Notes: a model not told the origin generated them from the letters alone. A DNA stretch of 64,000 bases from Pseudothauera hydrothermalis (GCF_003345255.1 NZ_CP029331.1:744001-808000), one strand, 5' to 3'; shown: positions 40,001-47,924, counted from the stretch's first letter. Program-made: numbers and translations.

Positions 40001-40600
40001 GGCCACCCAACAGCCCGAGTAGCGCGACAGCGCAAAACCGTGCAAACCATACTCCAGGTACTCCTGGATATTGGCTGGGGCGAGCACCGGCATCATCAGT
40101 GCCTTGAACACATGCTCGGTCTGGTGCGGCAGGGTGGAAGACTTGGCCGCGTGATCGTCGCCGGCGATCACCAGCACGCCACCGTGCTTGGAGGTGCCGG
40201 CCGCGTTGGCGTGGCGGAACACGTCGCCGCTGCGATCCACGCCGGGGCCCTTGCCGTACCACATGGCAAACACGCCGTCGTAGCGGGCGTTTTTGTCCAG
40301 GTTGACCTGCTGGGTACCCCATACCGCGGTGGCTGCCAAGTCCTCATTGAGACCGGGCTGGAAGACGATGTGATGCGGTTCGAGGTATTTCTTTGCTTTC
40401 CAGAATTCCTGGTCCACGCCGCCCAGCGGTGAGCCGCGGTAGCCGGAGATGAAGCCGGCAGTGTTCAGGCCGGCCGCCGCATCGCGCAGCCGCTGCATGA
40501 TCGGCAGGCGCACCAGCGCCTGGATGCCGGTCATGTACGCCCGGCCGGCGGTCAGGGTGTATTTGTCGTCGAGGGTCGCGGGGGCAAGTGTGTTCGCCAT
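37019..40600 (-). CDS. fused indolepyruvate (2-oxoacid) ferredoxin oxidoreductase, copy 2
   Basis: Same reaction type and domain order as copy 1. 1193 residues, with TGIQALVRLPIMQ near the N-terminus, NLGDGTYMHSG and YNDAVAMTGGQ in the thiamine-diphosphate domain, CEGCGDCSEKSNC for iron-sulfur binding and GVGGTGVVTIGALLGMAAHL opening the gamma-type domain. The two copies are clearly paralogous but diverged along their length, so this is an old duplication or separate acquisition. No good Shine-Dalgarno is visible before ATG 40598-40600. Two AT-rich near-palindromes lie 150-210 bases upstream. The amino acid dehydrogenase follows on the same strand. Confidence 0.92.
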   Translation of the reverse strand: MANTLAPATLDDKYTLTAGRAYMTGIQALVRLPIMQRLRDAAAGLNTAGFISGYRGSPLGGVDQEFWKAKKYLEPHHIVFQPGLNEDLAATAVWGTQQVNLDKNARYDGVFAMWYGKGPGVDRSGDVFRHANAAGTSKHGGVLVIAGDDHAAKSSTLPHQTEHVFKALMMPVLAPANIQEYLEYGLHGFALSRYSGCWVAFKALADTVETSASVDVDPFRVQTVIPTDFPLPADGLNIRWPDPPLVQEKRLVHHKLYAALAYARANRLDRTVIDSPNARLGIMTCGKSYLDVRQALEDLGIDDRLAAEIGIRLYKVGMVWPLEAEGVRRFADGLEEILVVEEKRQFLEYQLKEELYNWREDVRPRVIGKFDEKGEWALPHGDWLLPAAGELTPAMIARVIAARIARFHTSDKIRARLAFLEAKEATLAKPRLSIARVPHYCSGCPHNTSTKVPDGSRAIAGIGCHYMATWLSPESTGTFCQMGGEGVPWVGQAPFTATTHVFANLGDGTYMHSGILAIRQAVAAKVNITYKILYNDAVAMTGGQPHDGVLTVPIIAHQLAAEGVRNIVVVTDGTPRAYGPADLPHGTPMRHRDELDAVQRELRSVPGVSALIYDQTCAAEKRRRRKRGKFPDPATRVLINDHVCEGCGDCSEKSNCMSVTSVETEFGRKRTIDQSSCNKDFSCIKGFCPSFVTIEGGRLRRGKAAGNPAEAFDALPEPRLPTTATPWGILVTGVGGTGVVTIGALLGMAAHLEGKGVSVLDMAGLAQKGGAVWSHVRIADRPESLHAARIAAGEANAVIGCDLVVAASDESLAKMRSGHTRALINSDQTMTSEFVRGFAAQARSGDVGTHPDPQFPASSMQAQIIDAVGAENVEFLDAGRLATDLLGDSIATNLFMLGYAWQRGLVPLSREAILRAIEINGAAVQANKAAFQWGRRAAVDLEAVRAAARPQSGTPAHHKLSTSLEELIARRAAHLTDYQNAAYAQRYTALIERVRAAENRVAPGMHLLTEAVARGYHKLLAYKDEYEVARLYTQTDFLARIEEQFEGDYKLVFHLAPPLLADKDAATGELKKKAYGPWMLKAMRVLARLRGLRGSFFDPFARSHDRKLDRELIADYERVVEEIISGLERSNLETAVELANIPDRIRGFGHVRERYLAAARKRQAELLDAFRRREAVPGNGPQNPRKTIAVLAG

Positions 40601-41067
40601 GGTATGCGTGCGGCGCCATGGCCCCGGCGTGCGGCGCTTGTGGCGCAGCCGTCGGGAGCAGGCGGCCTTGTCTCCTGGTTGGGTTGTCGATGTCCGCTGC
40701 GCGCGGCGTTTGTGCGGCGGGTTGGCCAGCGAAGCACTGTAGGGAGTCGATTGAGAAAAATTTTTTCTGATTTGACGGTTTTATTACGAGATAAGAAAAA
40801 TTTTTTCCTGGCGCAGCCCATAGCATCGACCCGCCGCGGGGCTACCCTGACTACACCCTGCGGGCCATCGAGCGACCGGGCGGGCGCGACAAGTTTTGTC
40901 CGCGCGGCTGATCCGCAGCACGGGCATGCCGTCGGTCGATCTCGATCGATCGCGCCATGAGCGCTTGTCAAAACAAGGAGGAGACTGATCGTGTTGCAAC
41001 AAAACATGCCCGCCGTCGGCAAGGCGGCTTTTCTCGCGCCGGTAAACAACCCCATTCCGCGGGGGCG
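40601..41067. other. intergenic control region between IOR copy 2 and the symporter (467 bases)
   Basis: Holds the long leader of the oxidoreductase, two AT-rich operator-like repeats in an otherwise GC-rich context, and a 26-codon ORF that runs into the symporter start. A GATCGATC-rich stretch lies near 40937-40951. No RNA gene was recognised. Confidence 0.6.
40754..40807. promoter_or_regulatory. two identical AT-rich near-palindromes, probable Lrp-type operators
   Basis: AGAAAAATTTTTTC occurs at 40754-40767 and again at 40794-40807, exactly 40 bp apart, close to four helical turns. Each is a near-palindrome with an A-tract/T-tract centre, the style of Lrp/AsnC sites. They stand out from the GC-rich background and lie between the divergent oxidoreductase and symporter genes. 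Confidence 0.6.
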
Positions 41068-41071
41068 ATGA
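40991..41071 (+). CDS. short upstream ORF (26 codons) coupled to the symporter gene
   Basis: GTG at 40991 is preceded at 6 bases by AAGGAGGAGA (40975-40984), the best ribosome binding site in the area. The frame begins VLQQNMPAVGKAAFLAP and ends in TGA at 41069-41071, overlapping the symporter ATG as ATGA. This looks like a leader peptide or small protein that delivers ribosomes to the symporter start. It has no run of a single amino acid, so attenuation is not obvious. A sequencing frameshift is the main alternative. Confidence 0.5.
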   Translation: MLQQNMPAVGKAAFLAPVNNPIPRGR

Positions 41072-42423
41072 TCATGACCATGACCAAAGCGCACTCCCAC
41101 GGTCAATGGACCTCCCGCATCGGCTTCATGCTTGCCGCCACCGGTTCGGCGGTCGGTTTGGGCAACATCTGGAAATTTCCCTACATGATCGGCCAGAGTG
41201 GCGGTGCGGCCTTCGTGCTGGTTTACCTGCTATGTATTGCGCTGATCGGCTTGCCGATACTGGTGGCCGAATGGATGATCGGTCGGCGCGGCCAGAAAAA
41301 CCCGATCAACACCATGAGTGAGCTGGCCGCCGGGCAGGGGCATAGCCGCAATTGGGCCGTGGTCGGTTTGACCGGCGTGCTCGGAGCCTTCCTGATCCTG
41401 TCTTTCTATAGCGTGATCGGCGGCTGGGCGGTGTCCTATATCGGCGAGTCGGCCCGCGGCGCTTTTGCCGGCATGGACAAAGCGGCTGCCGGTGCGGCCT
41501 TTTCGGCCTTTCTGGGCGATGCCGGCAGCTTGCTGACCTGGCACAGCGTGTTCATGTTGCTTACCGTGGGTGTGGTAGCGATGGGTGTGGCCGGCGGCCT
41601 GGAGCGCGCCTCCAAATTCATGATGCCGGCTTTGGGCATTTTGCTGTTGGTGCTGGTCGGCTACGGTATGACCACCGGCAGCTTCGGTCAGGCTGCGGCC
41701 TATCTGTTCAATCCGGACTGGAGCAAGCTCAACGGCGGCGTGGTCATGGCCGCGCTCGGGCATGCTTTCTTCACCCTGTCGCTGGGCATGGGCATCATGA
41801 TGGCCTACGGTTCCTACCTGGGCGAAGACGTGGACCTGCTGCGCACCGCGCGTACCGTGGTGATCATGGACACGGTGATCGCGATTGCCGCCGGCCTGGC
41901 GATTTTCCCCATCGTCTTCGCTAACGGCCTGGATCCGGCTGCCGGCCCGGGGTTGATCTTTGTCACCCTGCCGCTGGCCTTCGGGAACATGGCAGGCGGG
42001 GCGGTGCTGGGCGCGATGTTTTTCCTGCTGCTGACTTTTGCCGCGCTGACTTCGTCGATTTCGCTGTTGGAGCCGGTGGTGGAGCTGGTGGAAGAGCGCA
42101 CGCCGCTGGGTCGGGTCGGCGCGACCGTGATCGCAGGCTTGGCCACCTGGGCGTTGGGCATCGCAGCCTTGCTGTCGTTCAATATGTGGGCCGATGTCAC
42201 CCTGCTGGGCCTCAATATCTTCGATTTCCTCGATCAGCTCACCAGTAAATTCCTGTTGCCGCTCACCGGCCTGGGCGTGATCGTCTTTGCCGCTTGGCGC
42301 CTGGAGCAGGACAGCGTGCGCCGCGAGCTCAAACTGTCTGACGGCGGCTTTGCGCTGTGGCGCATCGTCACCCGCTTCATTGCGCCCATTGGCGTGCTGG
42401 CGGTATTCGTCGGCAATCTCTGA
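41068..42423 (+). CDS. sodium-dependent amino acid symporter (NSS/SNF family)
   Basis: Na+-coupled amino acid importer of the LeuT type. 451 residues with about eleven or twelve hydrophobic segments. The transmembrane 1 sodium/substrate motif GSAVGLGNIWKFPYMIGQSGG is preceded by WTSRIGFMLAAT. Three ATGs lie at 41068, 41074 and 41080; the first overlaps the stop of the upstream ORF. The neighbouring oxidoreductase and dehydrogenase suggest an aromatic or branched-chain amino acid as cargo. No downstream MetS-like small subunit was found. Confidence 0.92.
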   Translation: MIMTMTKAHSHGQWTSRIGFMLAATGSAVGLGNIWKFPYMIGQSGGAAFVLVYLLCIALIGLPILVAEWMIGRRGQKNPINTMSELAAGQGHSRNWAVVGLTGVLGAFLILSFYSVIGGWAVSYIGESARGAFAGMDKAAAGAAFSAFLGDAGSLLTWHSVFMLLTVGVVAMGVAGGLERASKFMMPALGILLLVLVGYGMTTGSFGQAAAYLFNPDWSKLNGGVVMAALGHAFFTLSLGMGIMMAYGSYLGEDVDLLRTARTVVIMDTVIAIAAGLAIFPIVFANGLDPAAGPGLIFVTLPLAFGNMAGGAVLGAMFFLLLTFAALTSSISLLEPVVELVEERTPLGRVGATVIAGLATWALGIAALLSFNMWADVTLLGLNIFDFLDQLTSKFLLPLTGLGVIVFAAWRLEQDSVRRELKLSDGGFALWRIVTRFIAPIGVLAVFVGNL

Positions 42424-42474
42424 GACCGTTGCCGGGGTTACCCACCCCGGAGGCCGGCAAATGGCCCTGTCGCC

Positions 42475-42933
42475 TTACAGCGGCAGGGCCGTTTCGTTTT
42501 TGATCTCGCGCAGCGCCACGCTGGAGTGGGTGACATCGACTTCCGGAATCTTCAGCAGGAAGTTGTGCATGAACACCGAAAAGGCTTCCAGGTTGGGCAG
42601 GTAGAGTTTCAGCAGGCAGTCGGTCTCACCCAGCAGCTCATAGCATTCGACAACTTCGTCATAGCCCTTGATTGCTTGCTCGAAGCGTTCGAGCACCTCG
42701 GTGCTGTGCTTTTTGAGCTTGACCCGCACCCACACGCAGGTGCCCAGGCCGAGCTTCTGGCGGTCGGCCAAGGCCACATAACCGCGGATGATGCCGGCCT
42801 CTTCCATCTCCTTGACCCGTCGCCAGCACGGCGAGGGCGACATGCCGACCTTGTCGGCCAGCGCCTGGGTACTGAGGGTGGCATCTTTTTGCAGCAGCGC
42901 CAGGATACGGCGCTGGGTGGGGTCGAGTTTCAT
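42475..42933 (-). CDS. Lrp/AsnC family transcriptional regulator, copy 2
   Basis: 152 residues. Helix-turn-helix LSTQALADKVGMSPSPCWRRVKEMEEAGII, then a RAM domain (ECYELLGETDCLLKLYLPNL). AGGAA precedes the ATG at 42931-42933. It faces the symporter gene tail to tail and is a natural candidate to bind the paired AT-rich sites between symporter and oxidoreductase copy 2. Same family as the regulator next to oxidoreductase copy 1. Confidence 0.93.
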   Translation of the reverse strand: MKLDPTQRRILALLQKDATLSTQALADKVGMSPSPCWRRVKEMEEAGIIRGYVALADRQKLGLGTCVWVRVKLKKHSTEVLERFEQAIKGYDEVVECYELLGETDCLLKLYLPNLEAFSVFMHNFLLKIPEVDVTHSSVALREIKNETALPL

Positions 42934-43055
42934 GAGTGTGTTCCTGAAAGGTAGCGATACGGCGCCGGGGCTATATGTATCGCCAAGAGGCTGTGCGGAG
43001 TGTACTTCAGCACATACAATTCCTGCTGCCTCGCCACTTGTGCCCGGAGCAATCG

Positions 43056-43682
43056 ATGCCAACGTTGGAACTGCGTGCCGTTGCCACGGGTCATATCGGC
43101 CCGCTCGATCTGCGTATCGGCGCAGGCGAATGTGTCAGCCTGCGGGGGGCGTCGGGCAGCGGCAAATCGCTGTTGCTGCGCGCGCTGGCGGACCTCGACC
43201 CGCACGCCGGCGAGGTCTGGCTGGACGGGGTGGCCTGTTCAGCGATGCCGGCGCCGCAGTGGCGCCGCAAGGTGGTGCTGGTGGCCGCCGAGAGCCAGTG
43301 GTGGCACGCCCGCGTGGGCGCGCACTTTCCGCCCGGCTTCGAACGCGCGCGCTTGGCAGCGCTCGATCTGCCGGGCGAGGCGCTGGACTGGGAGGTGGCG
43401 CGCTGCGCCACCGGCGAGCGCCAGCGCCTGGCCCTGTTGCGCGCGCTGGCGCTGCAACCGGCGGCGCTGCTGCTCGACGAACCCACTGCTCATCTGGATG
43501 CGGACAGCAGCGCGCGGGTAGAGGCTTTGGTGGCCGACTACCGGCGCGATCACGCCGCCGCGGTGTTGTGGGTGAGCCACGATGCGCGCCAGGCCGCGCG
43601 GGTGGCAAGCCGGCGCCTGGTGTTGCGCGAAGGGCGGCTGGAGGCGGATACGGATACCGCGGAGGACGCATGGGTGCCGTGA
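43056..43682 (+). CDS. fetA: FetA-like ABC exporter ATP-binding protein
   Basis: ATPase partner of the FetB-type permease that follows. E. coli FetAB is linked to iron export and peroxide resistance. 208 residues from ATG at 43056 after CGGAG. Walker A GASGSGKS, Walker B ALLLDEPTAHLD and the H loop WVSHDARQ are visible. The signature region reads RCATGERQRLALLRAL, so the LSGG part of the usual LSGGE is replaced by CATG. The gene overlaps fetB by 13 bases. Confidence 0.85.
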   Translation: MPTLELRAVATGHIGPLDLRIGAGECVSLRGASGSGKSLLLRALADLDPHAGEVWLDGVACSAMPAPQWRRKVVLVAAESQWWHARVGAHFPPGFERARLAALDLPGEALDWEVARCATGERQRLALLRALALQPAALLLDEPTAHLDADSSARVEALVADYRRDHAAAVLWVSHDARQAARVASRRLVLREGRLEADTDTAEDAWVP

Positions 43683-44470
43683 TCTTGTCGCCTGCCGATC
43701 TGATGATCGCGGCGTCGTTGATCCTGCTGTTGGCCGCATTGTCGCTGCGCCTGCGCCTGGGCGTGGAGCGTCAGCTGTTGGTGTCGGCGGCGCGTACCAC
43801 GGTGCAGTTGCTGCTGATCGCGCTGGTGCTCAAGGCGGTGTTCGAATTGGCCCGCCTGCACTGGGTGGCATCGATGGCGGCGGTGATGATCCTGGCCGCC
43901 GGGCGCGAGGTGATCGCGCGGCAGAAGCACCGCCTGCGCGGCGGGTGGGGCTACGGCATCGGCACGGTGTCGATGTTCGTATCGTCCTTCACCGTCACCG
44001 TGCTGGCCCTGCTGGTGGTGATCGGTAACGATCCTTGGTATGCGCCGCAGTACGCCATTCCGCTGCTCGGCATGGTGCTGGGCAACACCATGAACGGTGT
44101 TGCCTTGGGGCTGGACCGGCTCACCCAGGACGCGGTGCAGCGCCGCGCGGTGATCGAGGCCCGCCTGGCGTTGGGCGAGCGCTGGCAGGAGGCGATTGCC
44201 GACATCCGCCACGACGCGATGCGGGTCGGGCTGATCCCGATCATCAACGCCATGGCTGCGGCCGGCATCGTCAGCCTGCCGGGCATGATGACCGGCCAGA
44301 TCCTGGCCGGCGCGCCACCGCTGGAGGCGGCCAAGTACCAGATTCTGGTGATGTTTCTGATCGCCGGCGGGACTGGCCTGGGCACCGTGGTGGCGGTGAA
44401 CCTGGCCGCGCGACGGCTGTTCGACCAGCGCCACCGGCTGCGGCCCGAGCGGATCGGCAGCCAGAACTGA
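43670..44470 (+). CDS. fetB: FetB-like ABC exporter permease
   Basis: Membrane permease, 266 residues, of the FetB/UPF0014 family. ATG at 43670 has GGAGG 4 bases upstream, inside the 3' end of fetA. Seven hydrophobic segments; family motifs ARTTVQLLLIALVL, GNTMNGVALGLDRL and GLIPIINAMAAAGIVSLPGM are visible. Its stop is 6 bases from the stop of the convergent aldehyde dehydrogenase gene, with no terminator between them. Confidence 0.92.
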   Translation: MGAVILSPADLMIAASLILLLAALSLRLRLGVERQLLVSAARTTVQLLLIALVLKAVFELARLHWVASMAAVMILAAGREVIARQKHRLRGGWGYGIGTVSMFVSSFTVTVLALLVVIGNDPWYAPQYAIPLLGMVLGNTMNGVALGLDRLTQDAVQRRAVIEARLALGERWQEAIADIRHDAMRVGLIPIINAMAAAGIVSLPGMMTGQILAGAPPLEAAKYQILVMFLIAGGTGLGTVVAVNLAARRLFDQRHRLRPERIGSQN

Positions 44471-44476
44471 GCGGGT

Positions 44477-45907
44477 TCAGCTCTGGCGCAGTTGCAGCGC
44501 CTGGTATTGGAGGAATTCCTCCAGTCCGTATTCGCCGCCTTCGCGCCCCAGACCGGATTGCTTGAAGCCGCCGAAGGGTGCGCGCGGGTTGAAGGCGCCG
44601 CCGTTGATGTCGATCTGCCCGCTGCGGATGCGTCGGGCCACCGCCAGCGCGCCCTCGTCGCTACCCGCCCACACCGCGCCGCCCAGGCCGTAGATCGAAT
44701 CGTTGGCGATGCGGATCGCATCCTCCGCGCCGTCGTGCGGCAGCAGCACCAGCACCGGGCCAAAGATTTCTTCTTGCGCCACGGTGGCCTTGGGGTCTTC
44801 GCATACCAGCACGGTGGGCAAGACGAAATAACCTGCGGGCAGGTTCGCCGGCTGTTCGGCACCGCCGCAGATCAAGCGGGCGCCTTCGGCAATGCCGCGA
44901 CGGATGAGCTCGCGCACCCGGTCGCGCTGGGTTTGGCTGACCAGCGGGCCGAGCCGGCTGCCTTCGGCCAGCGCGGGGCCGAGCGTCATCTTCGCCATCG
45001 CCTCGGCGGCCAGTGCGGCGGCTTCATCCAGGCGCGCGCGCGGCACCACCAGGCGGGTGTGCGCCGAGCAGGTCTGCCCGGAGTTGAGCAGACAATTGGA
45101 CACCGTGGCCTTGACCGCGGCCGGCAGGTCGGCGTCGTCCAGCACCACTGCGGCGGACTTGCCGCCCAGCTCCAGCGCGAGCTTCTTGACCGTGGCTGCG
45201 GCCAGCTCGGCCACCCGGCGGCCGGCGCGGGTCGAGCCGGTGAAAGACACCATGTCCACCCGCGGGTCGCGTGCCAGCACTTCACCGACCACCGGGCCGT
45301 AGCCGGTGACCAGGTTGAACACGCCCGCCGGCAGCCCGGCCTCATCGATTGCGTCGGCGAGCAGGAAGGCGTTGATCGGCGCTACCTCGGAGGGCTTGAG
45401 CACCACGGTGCAGCCGGCCAGCAGGGCGGGGGCGACTTTCAGCGTGATTTGATTGAGCGGGAAGTTCCACGGGGTGATCGCACCGACCACGCCGACCGGC
45501 TGGCGCAGCACCAGCGAATTGCCGACCTGGCGGGCCCACTCGAAGCGTTCGGCCATGGCGGCGTAGTTCTTCCAGTGCCACAGCGGACCGCTAACCTGCA
45601 CACGCGAGGCCATCTTGATCGGCATGCCGACTTCGCGGGCGATGGTGTCGGCCAGCTCGGCGCTGCGCGCTTCCAGCGCCTGGGCGATGCGTCCGAGCGC
45701 CGCGGCGCGCTCGGCCGGTGCGGTGCGCGACCAGCCGTCGAAGGCGGCATGCGCCGCGGCCACTGCGCGCTCGGCATCGGCCGGGGTGCCGGCGGGGATG
45801 CGCGCATAGATGGTTTCGGTGCTCGGGTCGATGACCTCGATGCTGTCGCGGCCAAGCGGATCGGTCCACTGGCCGTCGATGTAGAACTGGGTGCGCTGAA
45901 CCAGCAT
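44477..45907 (-). CDS. NAD(P)-dependent aldehyde dehydrogenase
   Basis: Oxidises an aldehyde to its acid. 476 residues from ATG at 45905-45907, preceded by GGAGAC; the long upstream frame is not supported. Catalytic Cys280 is in NSGQTCSAHTR, and the general-base glutamate region is LELGGKSAAVVLDDAD. GAITPWNFPLNQITLKVAPAL is the cofactor region. Substrate unknown; it lies between fetB and the TRAP genes. Confidence 0.92.
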   Translation of the reverse strand: MLVQRTQFYIDGQWTDPLGRDSIEVIDPSTETIYARIPAGTPADAERAVAAAHAAFDGWSRTAPAERAAALGRIAQALEARSAELADTIAREVGMPIKMASRVQVSGPLWHWKNYAAMAERFEWARQVGNSLVLRQPVGVVGAITPWNFPLNQITLKVAPALLAGCTVVLKPSEVAPINAFLLADAIDEAGLPAGVFNLVTGYGPVVGEVLARDPRVDMVSFTGSTRAGRRVAELAAATVKKLALELGGKSAAVVLDDADLPAAVKATVSNCLLNSGQTCSAHTRLVVPRARLDEAAALAAEAMAKMTLGPALAEGSRLGPLVSQTQRDRVRELIRRGIAEGARLICGGAEQPANLPAGYFVLPTVLVCEDPKATVAQEEIFGPVLVLLPHDGAEDAIRIANDSIYGLGGAVWAGSDEGALAVARRIRSGQIDINGGAFNPRAPFGGFKQSGLGREGGEYGLEEFLQYQALQLRQS

Positions 45908-45996
45908 ACGGTGTCTCCAGGGGACTGAGGCAGGCGCGATGGCTGCCTGGCGGGGGCACTGCGGTATTCCACAATAGCAAGCTGGATCAAGCTGTA

Positions 45997-46006
45997 ACAA
46001 TATTGT
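45997..46006. repeat. ACAATATTGT palindrome between the aldehyde dehydrogenase and dctP genes
   Basis: A perfect 10-bp AT-rich palindrome in the 217-base divergent spacer. On the minus strand it touches a possible -35 TTGTTA with TATTGT 18 bases downstream, which could be the aldehyde dehydrogenase promoter. Short, so chance is possible. Confidence 0.3.
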
Positions 46007-46124
46007 GCGCCCGTCCTGGTGGCTGCCGTTTTCATCGGCAGCACTGTCGTGCTGCCTGGCGCAGTGCGGCCGGGCCGGCTGCGCAAGCGCGCATTGAGTG
46101 TCTTCACTTGGAGGAGAGAGCGTA

Positions 46125-47129
46125 ATGAAAATCCGTGCAATCCTGCTGGGGCTGGTCATGGCCGGTTTGTCCGCCGGCGCTGCGGCGGCCGAGCCCATCG
46201 TGATCAAATTCAGCCACGTGGTGGCCACCGATACGCCCAAGGGCAAGGCGGCGGAAAAGTTCAAGGAACTGGCTGAGCAATACACCAACGGTGCGGTGAA
46301 GGTGGAGGTGTATCCCAACAGCACGCTCTACAAAGACAAAGAAGAAATGGAGGCGCTGCAACTGGGGGCGGTGCAGATGCTAGCGCCGTCGCTGGCCAAG
46401 TTCGGTCCGCTGGGCGTGCGCGAGTTCGAGGTTTTCGACCTGCCGTACATTTTCAACGGCTACGAGGCGCTGCATAAAGTCACCAAGGGCGAAGTCGGCC
46501 GCAAACTGCTGGACAAGCTGGAGCCGCGCGGCATCAAGGGTCTGGCCTACTGGGACAACGGTTTCAAGTCTTTCTCGCTCAACAGCCCGATCCGCACGCC
46601 GGACGATCTGAAGGGCAAAAAGATGCGCATTCAGTCCTCCAAGGTGATCGAGGAGCAGATGCGTGAATTGAAAGCGCTGCCGCAGGTCATGGCGTTTTCG
46701 GAAACCTACCAGGCGCTGCAGACCGGCGTGGTCGATGGTACCGAAAACCCGCATTCCAATCTCTACACCCAGAAGATGCACGAAGTGCAAAAGCACATGA
46801 TCCTCACCGACCATGGCTACCTGGGGTATGCGGTGATCACCAACAAGAAGTTCTGGGACGGTCTGCCGGCCGATGTGCGCGCTCAGCTGGAAAAGGCCAT
46901 GGCCGAAGCCACCGATTACGCCAACGAGATCGCCAAGGCCGAGAACGACAAGGCGCTGGAAGCGGTGCGCGCCTCTGGCAAGACCGAGATTTACACACCG
47001 ACCGAGGCCGAGCGCAAAGCCTTCATCAAGGCGCTGCTGCCGGTGCATAAGAAGATGGCTTCGCGCGTCGGCGCCGACACCATCCAGTCGATCTATGAAG
47101 CGACCGGTTTCAATCCTGCCGCTTTCTGA
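46125..47129 (+). CDS. dctP: TRAP transporter solute-binding protein, DctP type
   Basis: Periplasmic binding protein for C4-dicarboxylates or similar organic acids. 334 residues with a signal peptide (ILLGLVMAGLSAGAAAA). GGAGGAGAG precedes the ATG. DctP motifs include KFSHVVATDTPKGKAAEKFKEL and KMRIQSSKVIEEQM, which holds the carboxylate-binding arginine, and GVVDGTENPHSN. A hairpin with T tract follows before dctQ. Confidence 0.94.
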   Translation: MKIRAILLGLVMAGLSAGAAAAEPIVIKFSHVVATDTPKGKAAEKFKELAEQYTNGAVKVEVYPNSTLYKDKEEMEALQLGAVQMLAPSLAKFGPLGVREFEVFDLPYIFNGYEALHKVTKGEVGRKLLDKLEPRGIKGLAYWDNGFKSFSLNSPIRTPDDLKGKKMRIQSSKVIEEQMRELKALPQVMAFSETYQALQTGVVDGTENPHSNLYTQKMHEVQKHMILTDHGYLGYAVITNKKFWDGLPADVRAQLEKAMAEATDYANEIAKAENDKALEAVRASGKTEIYTPTEAERKAFIKALLPVHKKMASRVGADTIQSIYEATGFNPAAF

Positions 47130-47145
47130 TGCCGTGACCCGACAA

Positions 47146-47180
47146 AACGCCCATCGGTCTGCGCCGATGGGCGTTTTTTT
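47146..47180 (+). terminator. rho-independent terminator between dctP and dctQ
   Basis: A 12-bp perfect stem, AACGCCCATCGG (47146-47157) and CCGATGGGCGTT (47164-47175), runs into seven T. It lies inside the operon, so it probably makes binding protein mRNA more abundant than membrane subunit mRNA. Confidence 0.85.
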
Positions 47181-47195
47181 CAGGGGGAGACTCTG

Positions 47196-47909
47196 ATGAA
47201 CAAGCTAATTGACCGTCTGGAAGAGTTCATCATCGGTACTCTGATGGCGGTTGCTACCATCATCATCTTCGTTTCGGTGGTACATCGTTACGCTTCCGGT
47301 TTCGCCATTCCGGGGCTGCAGGACTGGCTGCTCGGCATCAACCTGGGCTGGGCGCAGGAGTTGTGCATCATTCTTTTCGTGTGGATGGCCAAGTTCGGTG
47401 CTGCCTACGGGGTGCGCACCGGCATCCATGTGGGCGTGGACATCCTGATCAACAAGCTCAAGGACAAACCGCGTGCGGTATTGATCCATATCGGACTGCT
47501 CTGCGGAGTGATGTTTACCGGGCTGATCGGCGTCTTCGGTGCGCTCTTCGTGTGGGAAAACGGCATGGCCTACGAGTTTTTCACGCTGATCGGCCGTGAT
47601 CCGGGCGCTTATTTCGAAGGACCGATCACCCCCGACCTGGAGTGGCCCACCTGGATCGTGTATTCGGCCGTGCCGCTGGGCTCCTTCCTGATGTGCTATC
47701 GCTTCATTCAAGTCATGGTGAGTTTTGCCCGCACCGGTGAATTGCCGACCCACAACCACGGCCATGTAGAGGGCATGGACGCGGAAACCGAAACCCTGTC
47801 GATCGGCGAGGCGATCGTCGCCGCCGAAGACATCGAACATGCGCATGCCGGCATGAGCGACGAGGAATGGGCCAAGACCCATCCCAAACGCACCAGCGAC
47901 AAGCACTGA
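47196..47909 (+). CDS. dctQ: TRAP transporter small permease, DctQ type
   Basis: Small membrane subunit of the TRAP complex, with four transmembrane segments within about residues 15-185. 237 residues, longer than common DctQ proteins because of a C-terminal tail of about 45 residues rich in acidic residues and histidine (from THNHGHVEGMDAETETLS). CAGGGGGAG precedes the ATG. Confidence 0.92.
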   Translation: MNKLIDRLEEFIIGTLMAVATIIIFVSVVHRYASGFAIPGLQDWLLGINLGWAQELCIILFVWMAKFGAAYGVRTGIHVGVDILINKLKDKPRAVLIHIGLLCGVMFTGLIGVFGALFVWENGMAYEFFTLIGRDPGAYFEGPITPDLEWPTWIVYSAVPLGSFLMCYRFIQVMVSFARTGELPTHNHGHVEGMDAETETLSIGEAIVAAEDIEHAHAGMSDEEWAKTHPKRTSDKH

Positions 47910-47924
47910 CGGGAGCACGCCAAG

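Noticed and set aside
37439-40432. A 997-codon open frame antisense to oxidoreductase copy 2
   Set aside because: It mirrors a clearly real gene, has no recognisable domains and is rich in His, Arg and Gln, as expected for antisense frames in GC-rich DNA.
41068-41100. Reading the symporter and the upstream 26-codon ORF as one frameshifted gene
   Set aside because: The symporter N-terminus from ATG 41068 already has the normal family length, and the ATGA overlap looks like natural coupling. A sequencing indel cannot be fully excluded.
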